A stretch of DNA of 64,000 nucleotides, from the NCBI RefSeq assembly GCF_000217955.3, contig NZ_AFOY02000007.1, positions 62,001 to 126,000 of the forward strand. The letters run 5' to 3'. Shown piece after piece: positions 18,089-26,098 of this stretch. Under the pieces are notes generated by a model that saw only the letters and a list, made by a program, of their open reading frames with translations, had not been told where the DNA came from and made no database searches. How positions within the stretch are numbered: position 1 is the first letter of the stretch; each line of letters starts with the position of its first letter. The position numbers and the translations under genes were made by a program. The DNA is from Pseudomonas fluorescens HK44. Lineage in GTDB: Bacteria; Pseudomonadota; Gammaproteobacteria; Pseudomonadales; Pseudomonadaceae.

Positions 18089-18302
18089 GAGTGGCGCAGG
18101 GTTGATGTCGGCGTTCTACGTGCTGAGTTACCTGGCGTTCTGCCTGCCGTCGCTATTGGCAGGCAACCTGACCCGGACCTTCGGTCTGATCGCCACCACC
18201 GATGGCTATGGCGCGGTATTGATCGTGCTGTCGTTGGGGGCGTTATTGGGGTTGATGCGTCAGCGACCGGTCAAGCTCTGTGGGGCAGCGGGTAATCCTT
18301 AG
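18087..18302 (+). pseudogene. C-terminal remnant of an MFS transporter
   Basis: MSGAGLMSAFYVLSYLAFCLPS followed by a second helix LIVLSLGALLGLMRQRPVKL matches the last two helices of drug/sugar-type MFS carriers. The first ten helices are missing, and the fragment begins where the TetR remnant begins on the opposite strand. It is best read as the scar of a deletion across a divergent tetR-MFS pair. Confidence 0.6.
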
Positions 18303-18427
18303 CGCGGCAGAGACGCTCTCATGCATGTATCTGCAAAACAGATAACAGTTAGAGAAATTACCCGTTATATAGATATTCTATTTGGTTCTACCATGAGCTC
18401 TACCTCACCCGAGGACAGGAGTTCACG

Positions 18428-19579
18428 ATGCAATGCCCCAACAGCAACAAAACCGCTAATCGGCCTTTGAGCCATTTGCAGCACCCGCGCGAAGCGATTC
18501 GTCAGTTCACCCCGAACTGGTTTGCCGCGACCATGGGCACCGGGGTCCTGGCCCTGGCGCTCGCCCAATTGCCGGTGTCGATTGCCGGTCTGCATGCCTT
18601 CGCTGAAGGCCTGTGGATGTTTAATATTTTCCTGTTTTTGCTGTTCAGCGGATTGTACGCCGCGCGCTGGGCGTTGTTCTTCGATGAGGCGCGACGGATT
18701 TTTGGCCACTCCACGGTTTCGATGTTTTTCGGCACCATTCCCATGGGCCTGGCGACCATCATCAATGGCTTCCTGCTGTTCGGCCTGCCGCGTTGGGGCG
18801 AGGGCGTTGTGCACCTGGCCGAGGTGCTGTGGTGGATAGATGTCGCCATGTCGCTGGCCTGCGGCATCTTGATCCCGTACATGATGTTCACTCGCCAGGA
18901 ACACAGCATCGACCAGATGACCGCTGTCTGGCTGCTGCCGGTGGTGGCTGCGGAAGTCGCGGCGGCCAGCGGTGGTTTGCTTGCACCGCATCTGGCTGAC
19001 GCTCACTCGCAACTGGTGGTACTGGTGACCAGCTACGTGCTGTGGGCGTTCTCGCTGCCGGTGGCGTTCAGCATCCTGACCATCCTGCTGCTGCGCATGG
19101 CCTTGCACAAATTGCCCCACGAAAACATGGCCGCGTCGAGCTGGCTGGCGCTGGGGCCGATCGGCACCGGGGCGTTGGGCATGTTGTTGCTGGGCAGTGA
19201 TGCGCCGGCGATTTTCGCCGCCAACGGCTTACCGGGTATCGGTGAAATTGCCGCCGGACTGGGCCTGGTCGCCGGCATCACGCTATGGGGATTCGGCTTG
19301 TGGTGGATGTTGATGGCGGTGCTGATCACCTTGCGTTACCTGCGTGGCGGGATTCCCTTCAACCTCGGCTGGTGGGGTTTTACCTTCCCGCTGGGTGTCT
19401 ACTCGCTGGCCACGCTGAAGCTGGCAAGCACCTTGAACCTGACTTTTTTCAGCCTCTTTGGCAGTGTCTTGGTGGTCGCGTTGGCGATCATGTGGTTGAT
19501 CGTCTCCAAGCGCACCGTTCAAGGCGCCTGGCGCGGTGAGTTGTTTGTTTCGCCGTGCATTGCCGGATTAGCGAAATAA
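18428..19579 (+). CDS. TDT family transporter (TehA/SLAC1-like C4-dicarboxylate or tellurite carrier)
   Basis: 383 aa with about ten hydrophobic helices and a short hydrophilic N-terminus (residues 1-30). The FTPNWFAATMGTGVLALAL start of helix 1 and the later FGLWWMLMAVLITLRYLRGGIPFNLGWWGFTFPLGVYSLAT are typical of the tellurite-resistance/dicarboxylate transporter family. It is monocistronic: an AT-rich 125-bp region precedes it. The substrate (malate, an anion or sulfite) cannot be assigned from the sequence. Confidence 0.87.
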   Translation: MQCPNSNKTANRPLSHLQHPREAIRQFTPNWFAATMGTGVLALALAQLPVSIAGLHAFAEGLWMFNIFLFLLFSGLYAARWALFFDEARRIFGHSTVSMFFGTIPMGLATIINGFLLFGLPRWGEGVVHLAEVLWWIDVAMSLACGILIPYMMFTRQEHSIDQMTAVWLLPVVAAEVAAASGGLLAPHLADAHSQLVVLVTSYVLWAFSLPVAFSILTILLLRMALHKLPHENMAASSWLALGPIGTGALGMLLLGSDAPAIFAANGLPGIGEIAAGLGLVAGITLWGFGLWWMLMAVLITLRYLRGGIPFNLGWWGFTFPLGVYSLATLKLASTLNLTFFSLFGSVLVVALAIMWLIVSKRTVQGAWRGELFVSPCIAGLAK

Positions 19580-19663
19580 TCCGCAAAGTTTAGGTAAGGT
19601 TGTGGCCTGGATCGCTGTACGACATTCCAATAAGAGCATCCAAGCCACACAGGGACATGGAAG

Positions 19664-21538
19664 ATGAGCCACCCTTCGCAGTTCACCTTGCTTTGCAAGC
19701 GGCGGTTTCTGCCGTTTTTTGTTACGCAGTCCCTCGGGGCATTCAACGACAACATTTTCAAGCAGTCGTTGATTCTTGCCATTTTGTACAAGCTGAGCAT
19801 CGAGGGTGACCGTTCGATCTGGGTCAATCTGTGTGCGCTGCTGTTCATCCTGCCGTTTTTTCTGTTCTCGGCGCTGGCCGGGCAGTTCGGGGAAAAGTTC
19901 GCCAAGGACGCGCTGATTCGTCTGATCAAGCTCGGTGAAATCGCGATCATGGCGGTCGGTGCAGTCGGGTTCCTGTTCGATCATCTGTCGCTGATGCTGG
20001 TGGCGCTGTTCGCCATGGGGACTCACTCGGCGCTGTTCGGCCCGGTGAAGTACTCGATCCTGCCGCAGGCCCTGCATGAAGAAGAGCTGGTGGGCGGTAA
20101 CGGTCTGGTGGAAATGGGCACCTTCCTGGCGATTCTGGCCGGGACCATCGGCGCCGGGATCATGATGTCGTCCAGTCACTACGCACCGATCGTCTCCACG
20201 GCGATCATCGGTGTCGCGGTGCTGGGCTATCTGGCCAGCCGCGGCATTCCGCGCGCTGCGGCGTCGACCCCTGAGCTACGGCTGAACTGGAATATTTTCA
20301 GCCAGTCCTGGGCGACTCTGCGCCTGGGACTGGGGCAAACACCTGCGGTATCGCGCTCGATTGTCGGCAACTCATGGTTCTGGTTTGTCGGGGCGATTTA
20401 CCTGACGCAAATCCCGGCCTACGCCAAAGAGTGGATGCACGGCGACGAGACCGTGGTGACGCTGATTCTGACGGTGTTCTCGGTCGGTATCGCGCTGGGT
20501 TCGATGCTCTGCGAGAAGCTCTCCGGGCGCAAAGTCGAGATCGGTCTGGTGCCGTTTGGCTCCTTTGGACTGACAGTGTTTGGCTTGCTGCTCTGGTGGA
20601 GCTCCGGGGGGATCCCGCAAAGCCTTCAAGGTCATGGCTGGATCGAAGTGCTCGGCTTCGGTGATACGTGGTGGGTGCTGTTCGATATTCTCGGGCTGGG
20701 GGTTTTCGGTGGTTTCTACATCGTGCCGTTGTACGCGTTGATTCAGTCGCGCACTGCCGAAAACGAGCGGGCGCGGGTGATCGCGGCCAACAACATCCTC
20801 AATGCACTGTTCATGGTGGTTTCGGCGATTGTCTCGATTGTGCTGCTGAGCTTCGCCAAGCTGTCGATTCCCCAGCTGTTTCTGGTGGTGTCGGTGCTGA
20901 ACATCGGGGTAAACGCCTACATCTTCAGCATCGTTCCCGAGTTCAGCATGCGCTTCATGATCTGGCTGCTCAGCCATTCCATGTACCGTGTGCAGCACCG
21001 CAACCTTGAGCTGATTCCCGATGAAGGCGCGGCGTTGCTGGTCTGCAACCACGTGTCGTTCGTCGATGCCTTGCTGATTGGTGGCGCAGTGCGTCGGCCG
21101 ATTCGCTTTGTGATGTATTACAAGATCTACAACTTGCCGGTGCTGAACTTCATCTTCCGTACTGCAGGGACCATTCCGATTGCCGGGCGCCAGGAAGACA
21201 TCCAGATTTACGAAAAGGCCTTCAAGCGAATCGCCCAGTACCTGAAGGATGGTGAGCTGGTGTGCATATTTCCGGAAGGCAAGTTGACCGCCGATGGCGA
21301 GATCAATGAGTTCAAGGGCGGGCTGACGCGGATACTGGAAGAGACACCGGTGCCGGTGATTCCTTTGGCCTTGCAAGGGTTGTGGGGCAGCTTTTTCAGT
21401 CGCGATCCGAACAAGGGTTTGTTCCACCGGCTCTGGTCACGGGTGACTGTGGTGGCCGGGCCGGCGGTGGCGGTAGAAGTCGCGCAGCCTGCGCAGTTGC
21501 AAGCGCTGGTCGGCGAGTTACGTGGCACCGTTAGATAG
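19664..21538 (+). CDS. MFS lysophospholipid transporter fused to a PlsC-type acyltransferase
   Basis: 624-aa two-domain protein. Residues about 1-415 are an LplT-like major facilitator (FFVTQSLGAFNDNIFKQSL at the start). Residues about 430-620 are a 1-acylglycerol-3-phosphate acyltransferase with the catalytic NHVSFVD box and the FPEGKLTADGE box. Related Aas-type proteins also carry an AMP-ligase, which is absent here. The expected role is flipping lysophospholipids inward across the inner membrane and re-acylating them. The start ATG 19664 gives a normal MFS N-terminus. Confidence 0.9.
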   Translation: MSHPSQFTLLCKRRFLPFFVTQSLGAFNDNIFKQSLILAILYKLSIEGDRSIWVNLCALLFILPFFLFSALAGQFGEKFAKDALIRLIKLGEIAIMAVGAVGFLFDHLSLMLVALFAMGTHSALFGPVKYSILPQALHEEELVGGNGLVEMGTFLAILAGTIGAGIMMSSSHYAPIVSTAIIGVAVLGYLASRGIPRAAASTPELRLNWNIFSQSWATLRLGLGQTPAVSRSIVGNSWFWFVGAIYLTQIPAYAKEWMHGDETVVTLILTVFSVGIALGSMLCEKLSGRKVEIGLVPFGSFGLTVFGLLLWWSSGGIPQSLQGHGWIEVLGFGDTWWVLFDILGLGVFGGFYIVPLYALIQSRTAENERARVIAANNILNALFMVVSAIVSIVLLSFAKLSIPQLFLVVSVLNIGVNAYIFSIVPEFSMRFMIWLLSHSMYRVQHRNLELIPDEGAALLVCNHVSFVDALLIGGAVRRPIRFVMYYKIYNLPVLNFIFRTAGTIPIAGRQEDIQIYEKAFKRIAQYLKDGELVCIFPEGKLTADGEINEFKGGLTRILEETPVPVIPLALQGLWGSFFSRDPNKGLFHRLWSRVTVVAGPAVAVEVAQPAQLQALVGELRGTVR

Positions 21539-21558
21539 TGGGTGTTTTGGCCGGCCTC

Positions 21559-21623
21559 ATCGCGAGCAAGCTTTGCTCCTACAGATATCTAGTACCTCTG
21601 TAGGAGCAAGGCTTGCCCGCGAT
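21559..21623. repeat. REP pair, TAGGAGCAAGGCTTG type
   Basis: Inverted copies ATCGCGAGCAAGCTTTGCTC at 21559 onward and TAGGAGCAAGGCTTGCCCGC at 21601 onward. Same class as 54690-54784 and different from the GTGGGAGCGAGC class. It lies between convergent genes. Confidence 0.85.
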
Positions 21624-21629
21624 GGCGAT

Positions 21630-21950
21630 CTAGGCCTGGGCGCTGACTTTGAGCCCAACCAACCCGGCGATGATCAGCGCGACGCTGGCCAGGCGGAACA
21701 GCGCCATGGATTCACCAAACAGGATAATCCCGGCGATAACCGTGCCCACGGCGCCGACGCCAGTCCAGATGGCGTAGGCAGTGCCCAACGGCAGATCCTT
21801 CATGGCCAAGCCCAGCAGACCCAGGCTGATCAGCATGGCGCCGACAGTCAGGACGGTGGGAAGAGGGCGGCTGAAGCCGTCGGTGTATTTCAGGCCAACG
21901 GCCCAGCCGACTTCAAACAGGCCGGCGAAAAACAGAATGATCCAGGACAT
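21630..21950 (-). CDS. sugE: SMR family guanidinium exporter (Gdx/SugE type)
   Basis: Four-helix small multidrug resistance protein of 106 aa. The conserved membrane Glu is in [20 protein letters not shown] near residue 13, and the subfamily motifs [13 protein letters not shown] and GIILFGES are present. ATG 21950 is chosen because GGAGGTC sits 5-11 nt upstream; the in-frame start at 21962 would lie at the ribosome site. A guanidine-II riboswitch in the leader indicates that the exported ion is guanidinium rather than a broad set of drugs. Confidence 0.93.
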   Translation of the reverse strand: MSWIILFFAGLFEVGWAVGLKYTDGFSRPLPTVLTVGAMLISLGLLGLAMKDLPLGTAYAIWTGVGAVGTVIAGIILFGESMALFRLASVALIIAGLVGLKVSAQA

Positions 21951-21969
21951 AAAGACCTCCATCGATTGA

Positions 21970-22020
21970 CGGGGTCGTCCCCAGATGAATAACTCGATCG
22001 AGCCGCAAGGTCGTCCTCGC
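21970..22020 (-). promoter_or_regulatory. Guanidine-II (mini-ykkC) riboswitch
   Basis: On the minus strand two small hairpins each expose an ACGA loop flanked by G/C pairs: GCGAGG-ACGA-CCTTGC (22020-22005) and GGGG-ACGA-CCCC (21982-21971). They are separated by 22 nt, and the ribosome site GGAGGTC follows within 12 nt. This is the mini-ykkC architecture of tandem ACGR hairpins placed before the start codon. The gene it controls is an SMR exporter of the Gdx type, as expected for this class. A TATACT-like -10 lies just upstream. Confidence 0.88.
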
Positions 22021-22068
22021 GATGCGCAGTATAATGCCCACCATTAACCTGGGGATCAAGTTCAAGGG

Positions 22069-23034
22069 TCAGTCGGTTGCTTGTTGGGCGGCCAGTTCGC
22101 GGTCCTGTTTCTCGCTCATCCGACGGAAATACGTCGAGAGCAGCGCGCCGGAAATATTGTGCCAGACACTGAACAGTGCGCTCGGCACTGCCGCCAGTGG
22201 CGAGAAGTGGGCACTGGCCAGCGCCGCGCCCAGCCCTGAGTTCTGCATGCCGACTTCCAGGGCCAGGGATTTGCGTTGCGCCAGCGGCAGTTTGAACACG
22301 CGTCCGGTGAAGTAACCCAGCAGGAAACCAAAGCTGTTATGCAGCATCACCACGGCCATGATCAGCAGGCCGGACTCGGCAATCTTGGCCTGACTCGCTG
22401 CGACAACGGCAGCGACGATGATCACGATGCTCACCACCGAAACCAGCGGCAGGACCTCTACTGCGTGGCGCACCCGATCTCCCAGCAGGCGCTGGGCGAT
22501 CACGCCGAGCACGATCGGCAGCAACACCACTTGCAGGATCGACCAGAACAGTTCCATGAACGATACCGGCAGCCAGGCCGAGGCCAGTAACCAGATCAGG
22601 GCCGGCGTCAGCACCGGAGCGAGCAGGGTGGTGACGGCGGCAATCGCTACCGACAGTGCCAGGTCACCGCGGGCCAGCCAGGTCATCACGTTCGACGAGG
22701 TGCCGCTTGGGCAGCAACCGACCAGAATCACCCCGACGGCGATTTCCGGTGGCAAGTGAAACGCCTGGCAGAGCAACCATGCCACGCCGGGCATGATCAC
22801 GAAATGTGCGACCACGCCCAGTGCCACGCGCCACGGATGGCGGGCCACTTCAGCGAAGTCTTCAAGTTTGAGGGTCAGGCCCATGCCGAACATCACCAGC
22901 CCCAGCAACGGTACGATCGCACCTTTTAAACCGGTGAACCACGCCGGTTGCAGGAAGGCCGCCACGGCGAAGATCAACACCCAGTAAGCGAAAGTGTTGC
23001 CGACAACGCGGCTCAGTGCTGCCAGTGCACGCAT
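22069..23034 (-). CDS. Bile acid:sodium symporter (BASS) family transporter
   Basis: 321 aa with about nine or ten hydrophobic helices. The LVGCCPSGTSSNVMTWLARGD segment, with Na+-site residues, and the NSGLGAALA segment near the C-terminus are diagnostic of the BASS fold. ATG 23034 is preferred over 23109, because the longer form translates the adjacent REP sequence (HREQARSHTC). AGGA is present upstream. The substrate is unknown; bacterial members carry pantoate, pyruvate or other organic acids. Confidence 0.9.
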   Translation of the reverse strand: MRALAALSRVVGNTFAYWVLIFAVAAFLQPAWFTGLKGAIVPLLGLVMFGMGLTLKLEDFAEVARHPWRVALGVVAHFVIMPGVAWLLCQAFHLPPEIAVGVILVGCCPSGTSSNVMTWLARGDLALSVAIAAVTTLLAPVLTPALIWLLASAWLPVSFMELFWSILQVVLLPIVLGVIAQRLLGDRVRHAVEVLPLVSVVSIVIIVAAVVAASQAKIAESGLLIMAVVMLHNSFGFLLGYFTGRVFKLPLAQRKSLALEVGMQNSGLGAALASAHFSPLAAVPSALFSVWHNISGALLSTYFRRMSEKQDRELAAQQATD

Positions 23035-23073
23035 GACCTGTTCCTTATTATTAAGTAGCACCACAAAACAAGT

Positions 23074-23161
23074 GTGGGAGCGAGCTTGCTCGCGATGAGG
23101 GACTGACATTCAACAATGATGTTGACTGAAACTCCGCAATCGCGAGCAGGCTCGCTCCCAC
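23074..23161. repeat. REP pair (GTGGGAGCGAGC type)
   Basis: GTGGGAGCGAGCTTGCTCGC from 23074 and the inverted ATCGCGAGCAGGCTCGCTCC from 23139, with a 42-nt spacer, between rdgC and the BASS gene. Confidence 0.88.
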
Positions 23162-23184
23162 AGGGGCAACTATTCGCCTTTTCT

Positions 23185-24105
23185 TTAGATTCCTTGCGGA
23201 GTCTCTTCGCCGCCCAGCGCCTCAACCAGCGCCGGGAGGAATTCGCCGAAGGTCATCATCATCAACGTGAAGCTGGCGTCCAGTTGGCCGAGGGCTTCAT
23301 CGCCACCGTCCTGTTCTGCCTGATCCTGCAGCAGGTCTTCGAACTTCAGGCGCTTGACCACCATCTTGTCGTCGAGGACGAAAGACAGTTTGTCTTGCCA
23401 GGCCAGGGACAGCTGAGTGACCACTTTACCGGTGCTCAGGTGCAACTGGATTTCTTCGCTGGTCAGGTCCTGACGCTTGCAACGGACGATGCCGCCGTCT
23501 TCGTGGGTATCGCGCAGTTCGCACTCATCCAGTACGAAGAAGTCGTCGGCGGCTTTCTGGGTGGTGACCCACTCAGTCATGGTAGCGGTCGGGGACATTT
23601 TTACAGTCAGCGGACGTACCGGCAGCGTGCCGATCACTTCACGCAGCGTGGAAAGCAGGTCTTCGGCGCGTTTCGGGCTGGCGGAGTTGACCAGGATCAG
23701 CCCCTGTTTCGGTGCGATGGCGGCAAAGGTCGACGAGCGACGGATAAAGGCGCGCGGCAGGAACGCCTGGATGATTTCATCCTTGATCTGATCACGCTCC
23801 TTCTTATAGACCTTGCGCATTTGCTCGGCTTCGATCTCTTCGACCTTTTCCTTGACCGCGTCGCGTACGACGCTGCCCGGCAGAATGCGTTCTTCCTTGC
23901 GTGCGGCGATCAGCAGGAAGTCTCCGCTGACATGCACCAAAGGTGCGTCTTCGCCTTTGCCAAACGGCGCGACGAAGCCATAGGTGGTCAACTCCTGGCT
24001 TGCACATGGACGCGCCAGTTTGGTGGCCAGTGCAGTTTCCAACGCCTCAGCATCGACAGGCAGATCTTGGGTCAGGCGATAGATAAGCAGGTTTTTGAAC
24101 CACAT
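23185..24105 (-). CDS. rdgC: Recombination-associated protein RdgC
   Basis: Ring-shaped, non-specific double-stranded DNA-binding protein that restrains RecA. It begins [15 protein letters not shown], the standard N-terminus, so ATG 24105 is chosen over 24129. Other marks are the acidic/basic helical stretch [28 protein letters not shown] and [21 protein letters not shown]. 306 aa, full length. Confidence 0.96.
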   Translation of the reverse strand: MWFKNLLIYRLTQDLPVDAEALETALATKLARPCASQELTTYGFVAPFGKGEDAPLVHVSGDFLLIAARKEERILPGSVVRDAVKEKVEEIEAEQMRKVYKKERDQIKDEIIQAFLPRAFIRRSSTFAAIAPKQGLILVNSASPKRAEDLLSTLREVIGTLPVRPLTVKMSPTATMTEWVTTQKAADDFFVLDECELRDTHEDGGIVRCKRQDLTSEEIQLHLSTGKVVTQLSLAWQDKLSFVLDDKMVVKRLKFEDLLQDQAEQDGGDEALGQLDASFTLMMMTFGEFLPALVEALGGEETPQGI

Positions 24106-24265
24106 GGGGTGAGTCTCTCCTTTATACAAAGGGGGGCATTATTCTCCGCGCAGCGTCATAGGCCAACCCTCAGCTAAGCCTTTGGAAGGCCTGAAAAAAT
24201 TATTTTAAAAAGTGCTTGCCAGAGGTGGGGCTGCTCCGTAGAATGCGCGCCACACCGAACGTGAA

Positions 24266-24341
24266 GGGTGATTAGCTCAGCTGGGAGAGCGTCTGCCTTA
24301 CAAGCAGAATGTCGGCGGTTCGATCCCGTCATCACCCACCA
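24266..24341 (+). tRNA. tRNA-Val (TAC), copy 1
   Basis: 76 nt from GGGTGATTAGCTCAG to CACCCACCA. The acceptor stem GGGTGAT pairs with ATCACCC, the anticodon loop is CTTACAA (TAC), the T-arm is GGTTCGATC, and CCA is encoded. Confidence 0.97.
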
Positions 24342-24360
24342 TTCGCATTCAGTGTTACGC

Positions 24361-24437
24361 GCAGCGGTAGTTCAGTCGGTTAGAATACCGGCCTGTCACG
24401 CCGGGGGTCGCGGGTTCGAGTCCCGTCCGCTGCGCCA
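24361..24437 (+). tRNA. tRNA-Asp (GTC), copy 1
   Basis: 77 nt. The acceptor stem GCAGCGG pairs with CCGCTGC, discriminator G, encoded CCA; anticodon loop CTGTCAC (GTC); T-arm GGTTCGAGT. Confidence 0.97.
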
Positions 24438-24477
24438 TATTCGGTAACCTGGAACGCTGAACGCCAGGTAACCACAG

Positions 24478-24501
24478 AAAGCCCGCTAACGCGGGCTTTT
24501 T
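24478..24501 (+). terminator. Terminator after the first tRNA pair
   Basis: AAAGCCCGC-TAAC-GCGGGCTTTTT. Confidence 0.85.
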
Positions 24502-24623
24502 GCTGTAAGAGTTCCATGCGATGTGCACTGTTTCATTGAAATTCAGCTTTTTTAATAAATTTCTTAATTAAATCAGCACGTTATGAATTTTTGTGGCACA
24601 ATGCGCCTCGCAACGAAGGTAAA

Positions 24624-24699
24624 GGGTGATTAGCTCAGCTGGGAGAGCGTCTGCCTTACAAGCAGAATGTCGGCGGTTCGATCCCGTCATCACCCACCA
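24624..24699 (+). tRNA. tRNA-Val (TAC), copy 2
   Basis: 76 nt, identical in sequence to the copy 358 bp upstream; anticodon TAC, encoded CCA. Confidence 0.97.
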
Positions 24700-24718
24700 C
24701 TTACTTTCAACGCTACGC

Positions 24719-24795
24719 GCAGCGGTAGTTCAGTCGGTTAGAATACCGGCCTGTCACGCCGGGGGTCGCGGGTTCGAGTCCCGTCCGCTGCGCCA
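24719..24795 (+). tRNA. tRNA-Asp (GTC), copy 2
   Basis: 77 nt, identical in sequence to the copy 358 bp upstream; anticodon GTC, encoded CCA. Confidence 0.97.
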
Positions 24796-24835
24796 TATTC
24801 GGTAACCTGGAACACTGAACGCCAGGTCACCACAG

Positions 24836-24860
24836 AAAGCCCGCTTAATGCGGGCTTTTT
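24836..24860 (+). terminator. Terminator after the second tRNA pair
   Basis: AAAGCCCGC-TTAAT-GCGGGCTTTTT, differing from the first copy only in the loop. Confidence 0.85.
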
Positions 24861-24896
24861 GCTGTCTGGGGTTTTATCAAGTCATGGCCCCGATAG

Positions 24897-24923
24897 AAAA
24901 GCGACCCTTGGGTCGCTTTTTTT
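24897..24923. terminator. Bidirectional terminator
   Basis: AAAAGCGACCC-TT-GGGTCGCTTTTTTT, between the tRNA cluster and the convergent catalase-like gene ending at 24934. Confidence 0.85.
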
Positions 24924-24933
24924 CGTTTATGGG

Positions 24934-26070
24934 TTACTGCTCGGCATTGCGCGCGTGCCGGTAATCACTGACCGCTTCGTACACTGCTTTGCGTAGCCGA
25001 TTGATACCGCCAATAGGGCGATGAGCTTCCAGGCCAAACCAGGGGTTGAAGGACTGGTTATCGCATTCCAGGTTCAGCGCCGGCGTGTCGAAGTCCTGGG
25101 CGGGGATCCGGATCCGCGCCACGGTCTCGAACGGCGCATCGCTTTCGCGCCATTCGATGCTGGTGTCCTCGATAGGCATGTACCTGGTCGGGTCCTGGCG
25201 CTGGATCTGCAAGACAAAACACGCGGGTACCCGATCCGTCGACAGTTGTTGATTCAGTGCGCTACGCAAAAAGTTTGGCAACGCTTGATTCTGTGCAGGC
25301 AGGGTGTAGCCGGGGCAGCTGTCAGGGTCTGGCGCGACGCGAAACTTGGCATTGGCCGTACCGAATTTATACGGCGAGACGGAAAAATAAGTGGTCTGGG
25401 TCGGGCTGGCTGGTGCGGGTGCCAGGGTCGCCAATGCAATGAACAGGTGGCGAACCTGCCAGCTGCGCGGATCCCAACTCGGAAAGAACGCCATGACCTG
25501 CTTGCCATCGGCCTGGGCTGCGACGTTCTGACGGTACTCGGCGACATTGCTGACAAAGAAGTTCGGATGGCTGAACATCACGAAGTCCTGCTCGCCGCGG
25601 CCCTGCTGATCCTTGAGTAGCTGTGTTCCCGGCACATCAAGCAATTTGATCGCCAGGCCTCGGGCATCGCGGACGCTGTCGAATTGCGGATAGGCGTTAC
25701 CGTTGGACAGTCGCAAGAGGGCTTGCCAGGTCTTGCCGGCTTCGCTAAAGACACCTTGGCGCAGTTCAGGCGCCAGGTCGGCCAACACTTGAACCTCGGC
25801 CTTTACACAGCCATGCGCCTTGGCGTGGGCATCGCGCAGGAAGCGAGTATTTTCGCGGTGCTGGTCGACGATGCGCACGGCGGTCTGGATGATGTCCCGC
25901 GTCATTGCCGCTTCACCCGCCGGAATCTGTTCTTTGGCCGAGACCGGGCCGCTGTGATGCCAGGCGAACCAGGCTGTCGCCACCGCCCAGCTCAGCAAGC
26001 CGAGACCCAACAGGACCAGCAGGGTCTTGCCGAGCAATACGCCGACGCGCAGCCAAAGCGTGATCAACAT
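24934..26070 (-). CDS. Catalase-like haem protein, membrane anchored
   Basis: 378 aa. One N-terminal membrane helix (residues about 10-38) is followed by a catalase-superfamily domain: RDAHAKAHGCVKAEVQV carries the equivalent of the distal His, and GLAIKLLDVPG, DFVMFSHPNFFV and the ...YFSVSPYKFG strands match catalase-related proteins. The C-terminal RLRKAVYEAVSDYRH resembles the proximal haem region. It lies downstream of, and probably cotranscribed with, a di-haem cytochrome gene (28-bp gap). Enzymatic activity is unknown; relatives include SrpA-type and fatty-acid-peroxide enzymes. Confidence 0.85.
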   Translation of the reverse strand: MLITLWLRVGVLLGKTLLVLLGLGLLSWAVATAWFAWHHSGPVSAKEQIPAGEAAMTRDIIQTAVRIVDQHRENTRFLRDAHAKAHGCVKAEVQVLADLAPELRQGVFSEAGKTWQALLRLSNGNAYPQFDSVRDARGLAIKLLDVPGTQLLKDQQGRGEQDFVMFSHPNFFVSNVAEYRQNVAAQADGKQVMAFFPSWDPRSWQVRHLFIALATLAPAPASPTQTTYFSVSPYKFGTANAKFRVAPDPDSCPGYTLPAQNQALPNFLRSALNQQLSTDRVPACFVLQIQRQDPTRYMPIEDTSIEWRESDAPFETVARIRIPAQDFDTPALNLECDNQSFNPWFGLEAHRPIGGINRLRKAVYEAVSDYRHARNAEQ

Positions 26071-26098
26071 GCACGAGTCCTTTGGGCAGAGGTGATGG

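Larger units (their letters stand above)
24266..24865. repeat. Tandem duplication of a tRNA-Val/tRNA-Asp/terminator unit
   Basis: Units at about 24266-24506 and 24624-24865 share both tRNAs, the segment TATTCGGTAACCTGGAAC after tRNA-Asp, and the terminator, at a constant 358-bp offset. The promoter segments between the units are unlike each other. Confidence 0.85.

Noticed and set aside
24478..24860. CRISPR or phage attachment site in the tRNA repeats
   Set aside because: The repeats are whole tRNA genes with terminators; no integrase gene or truncated tRNA copy is nearby.
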